Shown here: positions 5,588-11,248 of the stretch, in pieces
How positions within the stretch are numbered: position 1 is the first letter of the stretch
Layout: every line of letters starts with the position of its first letter
Assembly: GCA_012514855.1 (NCBI GenBank)
Contig: JAAYZL010000088.1
Coordinates: forward strand, 1 to 11,248
Direction of reading: 5' to 3'
Source: Clostridiales bacterium
Lineage (GTDB): Bacteria; Bacillota_A; Clostridia; Christensenellales; Aristaeellaceae
Length of the DNA stretch: 11,248 bases
Notes under the pieces: model-generated
Database searches by the model: none
The model's input: the letters and a program-made list of their open reading frames with translations, nothing else
What the model was told of the DNA's origin: nothing
Translations under genes and position numbers: made by a program

Positions 5588-5673
5588 CCGGATTTTTATG
5601 TAAATACAAACGCACAAGTCCGGTTTATAATAAATGCGTATGGATTCCGGATTGCATCATAATCCGGCGGATT
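5588..5673. promoter_or_regulatory. CCGGATT repeat cluster, candidate AraC-regulator operator
   Basis: Five related heptamers lie within 86 bp: CCGGATT (5588-5594), CCGGTTT (5620-5626), CCGGATT (5647-5653), inverted AATCCGG (5661-5667) and GCGGATT (5667-5673). They also make two overlapping palindromes: CCGGATT-N7-AATCCGG (5647-5667) and AATCCG-G-CGGATT (5661-5673). The copies flank and overlap the TATAAT promoter of the sugar operon. AraC-family proteins bind repeated half-sites next to weak -35 boxes, so the AraC gene product just upstream is the obvious candidate ligand. The 5647-5667 repeat could also fold as a hairpin in the mRNA leader. Confidence 0.45.
5603..5631 (+). promoter_or_regulatory. 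Promoter of the sugar oxidation and transport operon
   Basis: A perfect -10 box TATAAT lies at 5626-5631. At 17-bp spacing the -35 position (5603-5608) reads AATACA, a 3/6 match, so the promoter probably needs an activator. A better -35-like TTGACC at 5584-5589 is too far from this -10. Transcription would start near 5638, giving a leader of about 58 nt. Confidence 0.55.
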
Positions 5674-5696
5674 GGATAGTTCAGCGGAGGGATAAA

Positions 5697-6734
5697 ATGA
5701 AAAACGCCAAAATCGTTAAGATGGCGATCGTCGGCGCGGGGCTGTGGGGCGAGGCGCACGCGAGCATATACCGCGAGCACATGTTCGCCGAGCCGGTCGC
5801 CGTCTGCGACCTGAACCGGGGAAAGGCCGAGGCGCTGGCGGAGAAATTCGGCATAGGGCGCGTGTACGAGGACTGCGAAGAGATGCTTGGGGACTGCCCC
5901 TGCGACGCGGTCGCCATCGTCACGCCGGACTTTCTGCACGCGGACATCGCGGTCGCCTGCGCGCGGGCGGGGAAGCATATGATCATCGAAAAGCCGCTGG
6001 CGACCTCTCGCGCGGACGTGTTCCGGATGCTCGAGGCGATCGAAAGGAGCGGCGTGCGCGCGATGGTCGACCTGCACAACCGCTGGAACCCGCCGTTCAA
6101 CGCGGTCAAGCAATTGGTCGACAGCGGCCGGTTCGGGGCGCCCGTCAGCGCGCACTTTCGGCTCAACGACTGCCTGTGGGTGGCGACGGACATGCTGAGC
6201 TGGGTCGCGCAGTCGTCGATTTTGTGGTTCCTCGGCAGCCATTCGCTCGACACGATGAACTGGATCATCGGCGACTACCCGGTCGAGGTCTACGCGGCGA
6301 AGGCCGGGGGAAAGCTGAAAAGCCTCGGCATCGACGCGGTCGATACATATCTGTCCACGATCAAGTATTCGCGCGGCGCGGTCGCGCACATGGAGAATAG
6401 CTGGATCACGCCGAACGGCAACCCGAACGTCAACGACTTCAAGTTCAATCTGCTGTGTACCGACGGCAAGTTCGACGTCGACGCGTCGAGCCACAACCTG
6501 CTGCAGGTGACCGACGGGCAGCGGATGATCACGCAGGACGTGCTGGTCAAGAACACCGTGTTCGACCGGTTAAGCGGCTTCGCCTACGAGAGCATCCGGA
6601 GCTTCGTCGACAAATTGGTCGGCGGCGGGGAGTTCCACGTGACGCTCCGCGAGGCCGCGAACGTGTCGCTCGCGCTGCTCGCGGTCATGGAGTCGGCCGA
6701 GACCGGGTTGCCGGTCCGCGTCGAGAGGGTGTAG
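5697..6734 (+). CDS. Gfo/Idh/MocA-family oxidoreductase
   Basis: A 345-residue NAD(P)-dependent sugar or polyol dehydrogenase of usual family length. The N-terminal Rossmann domain (about 8-122) has GAGLWG (13-18), an acid at the second strand end (D38, favouring NAD), and the catalytic-lysine motif EKP (98-100). The C-terminal alpha/beta domain begins near 125 with LHNRWNPPF, and GSHSLD (180-185) supplies the conserved His of the active site. Family members oxidise myo-inositol, glucose-type sugars or sugar acids, or act as epimerases through transient oxidation. ATG at 5697 has GGAGGG 5 nt upstream, so an in-frame ATG at 5634 inside the promoter is rejected. It is the first gene of the operon and is followed after 3 bp by the SDR gene. 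The substrate is not determinable. Confidence 0.9.
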   Translation: MKNAKIVKMAIVGAGLWGEAHASIYREHMFAEPVAVCDLNRGKAEALAEKFGIGRVYEDCEEMLGDCPCDAVAIVTPDFLHADIAVACARAGKHMIIEKPLATSRADVFRMLEAIERSGVRAMVDLHNRWNPPFNAVKQLVDSGRFGAPVSAHFRLNDCLWVATDMLSWVAQSSILWFLGSHSLDTMNWIIGDYPVEVYAAKAGGKLKSLGIDAVDTYLSTIKYSRGAVAHMENSWITPNGNPNVNDFKFNLLCTDGKFDVDASSHNLLQVTDGQRMITQDVLVKNTVFDRLSGFAYESIRSFVDKLVGGGEFHVTLREAANVSLALLAVMESAETGLPVRVERV

Positions 6735-6737
6735 CGC

Positions 6738-7508
6738 ATGGACGGGAAGCTCGCGGGCAAGGTCGCGCTCGTCACCGGCTCCCGGCAGGGGTTGGGTCTG
6801 GTGTTCGCCAAGGCGCTCGCGAATGCCGGGGCCGAGGTCATATTGACTTCGCGCGACGCCCGCCAGGCCGAGCAGGCCGCCTCGGACATTTCCCGGGAAA
6901 CGTCTCGGAATTGCCGCGCGTGCGCGCTCGACGTGCTCGACGAAAAGAGCGTCGAGGCGGCGGCGGAGTTTATCGCAAAAGCGACAGGCCGTCTCGACAT
7001 CCTCGTCAACAACGCCGCCGTCGGGCGCGGCTCGACGCCCTTGCAGGACGCGTCGCTCGACGAGTGGAACCTGACGATCGGCACGAACCTGACCGGCACG
7101 TTCCTGTGCATGAAGCACTTCGGGCGGCTCATGATCCGGCAGAGGTCCGGGAAGATCATCAACCTGACGTCGCTCGCGGCGCGCGCGGTGTTCGACGGCG
7201 CGGCGACCGGCGCGTACGACTGCTCGAAGGCGGCGATCGGCTGCCTGACGCGCTGCATGGCGGGCGAGTGGGCGAAGTACGGCATCAACGTGAACTCGAT
7301 CTCGCCGGGTTTTTTCCTGACCGACGTCAACCGCAAATTCCTTGCGAAAAATCCGGACTTCTACGAGGAGTCGCTGAAGGCGCTCCCGATCCGGCGCTGG
7401 GGGAACCCCGACGAGATCGGCGCGCTCGCCGTGTACCTCGCGGGCCCGGACTCGGACTACATCACCGGCGCGGACTTCAACATCGACGGCGGCTACACGC
7501 TTTGGTAA
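6738..7508 (+). CDS. SDR-family NAD(P)-dependent oxidoreductase
   Basis: A 256-residue classical short-chain dehydrogenase/reductase covering a complete Rossmann fold. It shows the cofactor motif TGSRQGLG (13-20), the NNAA motif (91-94), structural N117, and the catalytic set S145, Y160, K164 within YDCSK. S38-R39 at the second strand end hints at NADP use. The C-terminus NIDGGYTLW is typical of sugar-acid and polyol SDRs such as gluconate 5-dehydrogenase or KduD-like enzymes, which is the closest guess. GAGAGGG lies 8 nt before the ATG, and only 3 bp separate it from the upstream dehydrogenase, so the two enzymes are co-expressed and may act successively on the imported sugar. Confidence 0.9.
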   Translation: MDGKLAGKVALVTGSRQGLGLVFAKALANAGAEVILTSRDARQAEQAASDISRETSRNCRACALDVLDEKSVEAAAEFIAKATGRLDILVNNAAVGRGSTPLQDASLDEWNLTIGTNLTGTFLCMKHFGRLMIRQRSGKIINLTSLAARAVFDGAATGAYDCSKAAIGCLTRCMAGEWAKYGINVNSISPGFFLTDVNRKFLAKNPDFYEESLKALPIRRWGNPDEIGALAVYLAGPDSDYITGADFNIDGGYTLW

Positions 7509-7521
7509 GGCGGTGACATGC

Positions 7522-9009
7522 TTGACAGCGGAACCGGTTCTCGAAATCCGGGGCATAGGCAAGACGTACTCGGGCATCAAGGTGCTCTCGGACGTCGATT
7601 TCGCGCTGATGCCCGGCGAGGTGCACGCTTTGGTCGGCGAAAACGGCGCGGGAAAGTCGACGATGATCAAGATCATCGCCGGCGTGGAGCCGCCGGACGA
7701 CGGCGGCGAGATCTACTTCGGGGGCGAGCGCATCCACAAGATGACCGCGCACAAGTCGGTGTCCCTGGGCATCTCGGTCATCTATCAGGACATCAGCCTG
7801 TTTCCGAACCTGACGATCGCCGAAAACATCTGCAAGGGCATGTTCAACGACCGGCTCGTCCACTGGCGGAAGATACGCAAAAAGGCGCAGGAAGCGCTCG
7901 ACATGATGAACGCCGACCTCGACCCGAACCAGAGGTTCGACGAGATCACCATCGGCAAAAAGCAGCTCGTCGCGATCGCGCGCGCGGTCACGTTCAACGC
8001 GAAGGTCATCGTCATGGACGAGCCGACGGCGGCGCTCTCGTCGACCGAGGTCGAGATGCTGTATGGCATCGTCCGGAAGCTCAGAGCGCGCGGCGTGTCG
8101 GTCATCTACATCTCGCACAAGCTCGAGGAGGTCTTCGCGCTCGCCGACCGGATCAGCGTGCTCCGCGACGGCAACATGGTCAGGACCGCGCCGGCGGAGG
8201 AATTCGACCAGAGGACGCTGATCAATCTCATGGTCGGCCGCGAGCTCCGCTTCATCCCGATGCGAAACGAGGAGCCCGAGTCGGACGAGGTGCTGTTCGA
8301 GGTTCGCGGTTTTTCGAAGGCGCCGCACTTCGAGGACGTGTCGATCCGGGCGAAGAAGCACGAGATCGTGGGACTTACCGGGCTCGTCGGCGCGGGGCGC
8401 AGCGAGTGGGCGCAGTCGGTGTTCGGCCTGATGCGGCCGGATCGCGGCGAGCTGTACATCCACGGAAAGCGCGTGCGCGTCCGTTACGCGAACGACGCCA
8501 TTTTGAAGGGCATCTGCTATCTTCCGGAGGACAGGCGCTCGCAGGGGCTCTTTCAGGGAAACTCGATGGCGCGCAACATCTGCGCGGTGTCGCTGAAAAA
8601 GGTGCTGAGCCACGGGCTGCTCGACCGCTCGAAGGAGGTCTCCGTCGCCCGGAACTACATCGAGAAGGTCAGCATCCGCCCGAACCTGCCGGAGATTCTG
8701 GTCGAGAGCCTGTCCGGAGGCAACCAGCAGAAGGCGCTGATCTGCCGCTGGCTGAACGCCGACCCGAAGGTGTTGATCGTCGACGAGCCGACCAGCGGCG
8801 TCGATGTCGGCGCGAAGCTCGAAATCCACAGGCTGCTGCGCGAGCTCGCCCGCAGCGGCGTCTGCGTGTTTTTGATCTCGTCCGACCTCTCCGAAGTGCT
8901 CGCGCTGTCGGACCGGATACTCGTCATGCGCCAGGGCCGGATCGTCCACGAGGTCAAAACGCGCGAGGCGACGCAGGACGACATCTTGAGCAAGGGCTTG
9001 CTCGGTTAG
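7522..9009 (+). CDS. CUT2-type sugar ABC transporter, double ATP-binding protein
   Basis: A 495-residue RbsA/MglA-like ATPase with two fused ABC domains, energising uptake at the cytoplasmic membrane. Domain 1 has Walker A GENGAGKST (39-47), Walker B VIVMDEP (162-168) and the switch His in YISHKLEE (199); its signature region is degenerate (ITIGKKQ), as is common in this class. Domain 2 has a degenerate Walker A (GLVGAGRSE) but an intact LSGGNQQ signature (397-403) and Walker B VLIVDEP (417-423). This asymmetry is typical of CUT2 ATPases. The TTG start is preferred because AGGCGG (7508-7513) lies 8 nt upstream. An in-frame GTG at 7513 would add three residues but has no usable ribosome binding site. 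Permease genes follow. Confidence 0.92.
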   Translation: MTAEPVLEIRGIGKTYSGIKVLSDVDFALMPGEVHALVGENGAGKSTMIKIIAGVEPPDDGGEIYFGGERIHKMTAHKSVSLGISVIYQDISLFPNLTIAENICKGMFNDRLVHWRKIRKKAQEALDMMNADLDPNQRFDEITIGKKQLVAIARAVTFNAKVIVMDEPTAALSSTEVEMLYGIVRKLRARGVSVIYISHKLEEVFALADRISVLRDGNMVRTAPAEEFDQRTLINLMVGRELRFIPMRNEEPESDEVLFEVRGFSKAPHFEDVSIRAKKHEIVGLTGLVGAGRSEWAQSVFGLMRPDRGELYIHGKRVRVRYANDAILKGICYLPEDRRSQGLFQGNSMARNICAVSLKKVLSHGLLDRSKEVSVARNYIEKVSIRPNLPEILVESLSGGNQQKALICRWLNADPKVLIVDEPTSGVDVGAKLEIHRLLRELARSGVCVFLISSDLSEVLALSDRILVMRQGRIVHEVKTREATQDDILSKGLLG

Positions 9010-9021
9010 GGGGTGGCGGCG

Positions 9022-10062
9022 ATGCGGAAAAATCCAGGGGGGAAATCCAAGGAGATCGCGCTTGCCGCCCGGCGGGCTGTGGTCGGCGCGATGCGGAGAA
9101 TCCTCAAGGGGAAGTTCAGGGAGATCGTGCTGATCGCGGTGATTGTCATCATCGGCGCGGTCGTCCGCTCGATCATGCCTTCGTTCACGTCGAGGATCAA
9201 CATCGTCAACATACTGTACGGAAACGCGGTGCTCGGCATCATGGCGATGGGCATGATGATGGTGCTCGTGACCGGCAACGTCGACGTGTCCGCCGGCGGG
9301 CAGTACGCGGTGTGCGGCATGGTCGTAGCGCTGTTCGTGCGCGCGACCGGCGGGCTGTATACGCTTCCGGCGATTTTGATCGGCATGGCGACGGGGCTGG
9401 TGCTCGGGCTGTTCAACGGAATCCTCGTCTCGAAGCTGCGCATCCCGGCAATCGTCGTGACGCTGGGCACGCTCAACATCATGCGCGGCACGCTGAACCT
9501 GATCACGAGCGGCAACTGGATCGACGGGCTGAAGGGGCCGTTCAGCAAGTTCGCGAACATCCGCTTGATGTCCTTGCCGCTCGCGGTCTACATCTGGCTG
9601 TTCGTGCTCCTGTTCACGTACTTCCTCCTGTACCGCACGGGCATGGGGCGGGACATCCTGGCCGTCGGCGGAAACAAGGTCGCCGCGCGGCGCATCGGCC
9701 TCAACGAGAACAAGTCGTACCTCGTTGCGTTCGGCTACATGGGCATGCTGACCGGGCTCTCGGCCGCGATCGCGTGCTCGAAGCTCAAGATCGCACAGCC
9801 GTCGAACGGAACGGGCTACGAGATGCAGCTGATCGCGGCGTGCGTGATCGGCGGCACGGCGTTCTCCGGCGGCATCGCGTCGATCCTGGGGACTTTGCTC
9901 GGCATTCTTCTGCTCGGCGTGATCGACAACGGCCTCGTATTGAGCAAGGTTCCGGTCTACTGGCAGGAATTGACGACGGGCGTCATCATCATACTCGCGG
10001 TGGCGTCGGGCGTGCTCAAGAACTTCAGCCGCCGCGCGAAGGGGGGGACGCGGCATGCATAG
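9022..10062 (+). CDS. CUT2-type sugar ABC transporter permease, first subunit
   Basis: A 346-residue membrane permease of the RbsC/LsrC/RhaP type. A basic N-terminal tail of about 35 residues precedes 8-10 hydrophobic helices. Family features are the VTGNVDVSAGGQYA segment near 90-105, the LGLFNGILVSKLRIPAIVVTLGT stretch, whose repeat-like N-G-x-L is shared with the second permease, and the late GGTAFSGG loop. The ATG at 9022 has AGGGGG (9008-9013) 8 nt upstream. An in-frame GTG at 9013 lies within that purine run and would add three residues. It starts 12 bp after the ATPase gene and overlaps the second permease by 8 bp. The two permeases differ clearly, so a heterodimeric channel is expected. 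The positively charged tail is longer than usual. Confidence 0.9.
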   Translation: MRKNPGGKSKEIALAARRAVVGAMRRILKGKFREIVLIAVIVIIGAVVRSIMPSFTSRINIVNILYGNAVLGIMAMGMMMVLVTGNVDVSAGGQYAVCGMVVALFVRATGGLYTLPAILIGMATGLVLGLFNGILVSKLRIPAIVVTLGTLNIMRGTLNLITSGNWIDGLKGPFSKFANIRLMSLPLAVYIWLFVLLFTYFLLYRTGMGRDILAVGGNKVAARRIGLNENKSYLVAFGYMGMLTGLSAAIACSKLKIAQPSNGTGYEMQLIAACVIGGTAFSGGIASILGTLLGILLLGVIDNGLVLSKVPVYWQELTTGVIIILAVASGVLKNFSRRAKGGTRHA

Positions 10063-10993
10063 GCCGTTCGCCCGGCACAAAAACGAGCTCGTGCTCGCGT
10101 GCATCTTCCTCGCGCTGTTTGTCGTGTTTTCGCTCTCGAGCGCAAACTTCTTCTCGGTGACGAACGTGATGAACCTGTTCTCGCAGATGTCGACGCTGGG
10201 ACTGCTTACGCTGGGCATGGCGGCCTCGATGATCAGCGGCGGCATGGACCTGTCCGTCGGCGCGCTGTGCAGCCTCTCGACGGTCTTGTGCGCGACGTTC
10301 ATCGGCGTCAAGGGCATGGACATAGCGCTCTCGGTGCTCCTCGTGTTCGCTCTCGCGCTCCTGTGCGGGCTGTTCAACGGCATTTTGATCGGCTATTGCA
10401 AGATCGACGCGATGCTCGTGACGCTGGGCACGCAGTCGCTGTTTACCGGCATAGGGCTCGTGATCTCGAAGGGCATCACGGTCTCGATCCCGACCGACCG
10501 GTTCGGGCTGTTCGGGCGTTACAGGCTCTTCGGCGTGATCCCGTTCCAGATACTGCTGTTGTTTTTCGCGATCGCGGTGTCGATCCTCTTGTTCAACTTC
10601 CGGATCGCCGGCCGGCGCATCTACCTGATCGGCAGCAACCGCGAGGTCGCGCGCTTCGCCGGCATCAACATCCCGCGCAACATCGTGTTTACCTACGTTT
10701 TCTCCGCGGCGATGGCGTTCCTCGCGGCGCTCGTGATGGCCTCGCGCGTGTCCAGCGGCCGCGCGGACGTGGCGGCGGCGCAGGTGCTGAAATCCGTCTC
10801 CGCGGCGGTGTTCGGCGGCGTCAGCACGCTCGGGGGCATCGGAACCCTCGGCGGCGCGATGCTCGGCGTCGCGGTGATCACGCTGATCTCCAACGGCATG
10901 GACATGATGAACCTCTCGACCTACTTGCAGCAGATTTCGACCGGCGCGATCCTCCTGGTCGTGCTGGCGTTTCGGCACATGCGCAGGAAGTAA
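10055..10993 (+). CDS. CUT2-type sugar ABC transporter permease, second subunit
   Basis: A 312-residue membrane permease of the RbsC/LsrD/RhaQ type with about 8-10 helices. It shows the conserved SGGMDLSVGAL segment (61-71), CGLFNGILIG (104-113), MLVTLGTQ (119-126) and the late FGGVSTLGG-IGTLGGAMLG loop (244-262), matching topology-defining motifs of the family. AAGGGGGGG (10039-10047) lies 7 nt before the ATG, and the start overlaps the end of the preceding permease gene, so the two are translationally coupled. It is expected to pair with that permease and the double ATPase. The binding-protein gene follows after a 47-bp gap containing a stem-loop. Confidence 0.9.
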   Translation: MHRPFARHKNELVLACIFLALFVVFSLSSANFFSVTNVMNLFSQMSTLGLLTLGMAASMISGGMDLSVGALCSLSTVLCATFIGVKGMDIALSVLLVFALALLCGLFNGILIGYCKIDAMLVTLGTQSLFTGIGLVISKGITVSIPTDRFGLFGRYRLFGVIPFQILLLFFAIAVSILLFNFRIAGRRIYLIGSNREVARFAGINIPRNIVFTYVFSAAMAFLAALVMASRVSSGRADVAAAQVLKSVSAAVFGGVSTLGGIGTLGGAMLGVAVITLISNGMDMMNLSTYLQQISTGAILLVVLAFRHMRRK

Positions 10994-10995
10994 TT

Positions 10996-11015
10996 CACAC
11001 CGCGGGGCGGTTGTG
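10996..11015 (+). other. Intercistronic stem-loop before the binding-protein gene
   Basis: CACA-CCG (10996-11002) pairs with CGG-T-TGTG (11008-11015) as a 7-bp stem with one bulged T and a 5-nt CGGGG loop. It is followed by ATAATAAAA, not a T-run, so it is not an intrinsic terminator. Hairpins between permease and binding-protein genes are known in other operons to stabilise mRNA and raise binding-protein output. An extended -10-like TGT-GATAAT (11012-11020) overlaps its 3' arm, but the implied start falls on the ribosome binding site. Confidence 0.45.
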
Positions 11016-11040
11016 ATAATAAAACATGGGAGGGTTTACA

Positions 11041-11248
11041 ATGAAGAAACTCGTCGCGTTGACCCTGGTGCTGCTCATGGCGTTCAGCCTCGCGTTCGTC
11101 GCGCAGGCCGAATCCAAGGGAACGATTGCCGTGGTTTGCTACGTGACCAGCGCGCCGTACTTCTCGTTCGGCGAGCAGACCGCCATAGAGACGGGCAAGG
11201 CGCTCGGCTATGACGTGATCTGGACCGGAACGACCGAGGTCGACACGC
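11041..11248 (+). CDS. Periplasmic sugar-binding protein, RhaS/LsrB-like (partial, runs off window)
   Basis: Only the first 69 codons are present. Residues 1-23 form a Sec signal peptide: KK, a hydrophobic core and AQA ahead of a predicted cut before E24. There is no Cys at the cleavage site, so it is not a lipoprotein. The mature start (TIAVVCYV, then APYFSFGEQTAIETG, then the T-G-T-T-E-V-D segment) resembles type 1 periplasmic-binding proteins of the rhamnose (RhaS) and AI-2 (LsrB) group, where a TGPT-x-VD motif is typical. GGGAGGG (11028-11034) lies 6 nt before the ATG. It is the likely ligand-capture component for the upstream ATPase and permeases. The ligand cannot be assigned from this fragment. 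Confidence 0.85.
   Translation, partial: MKKLVALTLVLLMAFSLAFVAQAESKGTIAVVCYVTSAPYFSFGEQTAIETGKALGYDVIWTGTTEVDT

Noticed and set aside
7518..10160. + strand frame starting at ATG 7518, 880 codons
   Set aside because: It is out of frame with the ATPase, whose Walker and signature motifs are unambiguous. The ATG sits between the ribosome binding site and the preferred TTG by chance.
7477..10383. Very long minus-strand open frame opposite the ABC transporter genes
   Set aside because: Composition is Arg/His/Asp-rich with no recognisable domain, and it is wholly antisense to strongly conserved ATPase and permease genes. It is a codon-bias shadow.
11012..11020. Extended -10 promoter TGT-GATAAT in front of the binding-protein gene
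   Set aside because: The only good -35 (TTCACA, 10994-10999) is 15 bp away, and the start would coincide with the ribosome binding site. The stem-loop is the better explanation of this gap.

Overview
The window is GC-rich DNA from a bacterium. Strong AGGAGG-type ribosome binding sites, sigma-A-like promoters with TGG-TAGAAT boxes, frequent GTG/TTG starts and tightly packed operons suggest a high-GC, probably uncultured Clostridia-like Firmicute. No rRNA or other marker gene is present, so this placement is inference. The visible sugar-binding protein has a plain AxA signal peptide and no lipobox Cys, which is somewhat unusual for a typical monoderm.

Left edge (1-165): a run of five consecutive perfect or near-perfect stem-loops. 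The last is followed by TTTTGTTTT on the + strand and overlaps the 3' end of the first gene. It looks like the 3' end of a structured RNA or a long 3' UTR whose source lies left of the window.

Region 1 (139-1068, minus): an EamA/DMT-type drug/metabolite transporter. It diverges from region 2 across an AT-rich 249-bp spacer holding a near-consensus promoter (TTGACA-N17-TAGAAT) and palindromes that are plausible Lrp operators.

Region 2 (1318-4598, plus): an Lrp/AsnC-family regulator followed by overlapping genes for a three-chain NAD(P) transhydrogenase, pntAA-pntAB-pntB. The set is atypical. The dI subunit keeps residues recalled from the alanine dehydrogenase active site. The membrane part lacks both histidines known as proton-relay candidates. 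The dIII domain has Asn-Leu-Asp where characterised enzymes have the Lys-Arg-Ser that holds the NADP 2'-phosphate. This operon is the most interesting protein-level candidate in the window.

Region 3 (4635-5561, plus): an AraC-family regulator with a cupin-like sensor domain, probably driven by its own promoter embedded in the end of pntB.

Region 4 (5697 to beyond 11248, plus): a sugar or polyol operon made of a Gfo/Idh/MocA dehydrogenase, an SDR dehydrogenase, a CUT2-type ABC transporter (double ATPase and two different permeases) and the start of a RhaS/LsrB-like periplasmic binding protein. Its promoter has a perfect TATAAT, a poor -35 and a cluster of CCGGATT repeats, fitting control by the adjacent AraC protein. 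The likely logic is import of a sugar-like ligand followed by NAD(P)-dependent oxidation. The substrate cannot be named from this sequence.
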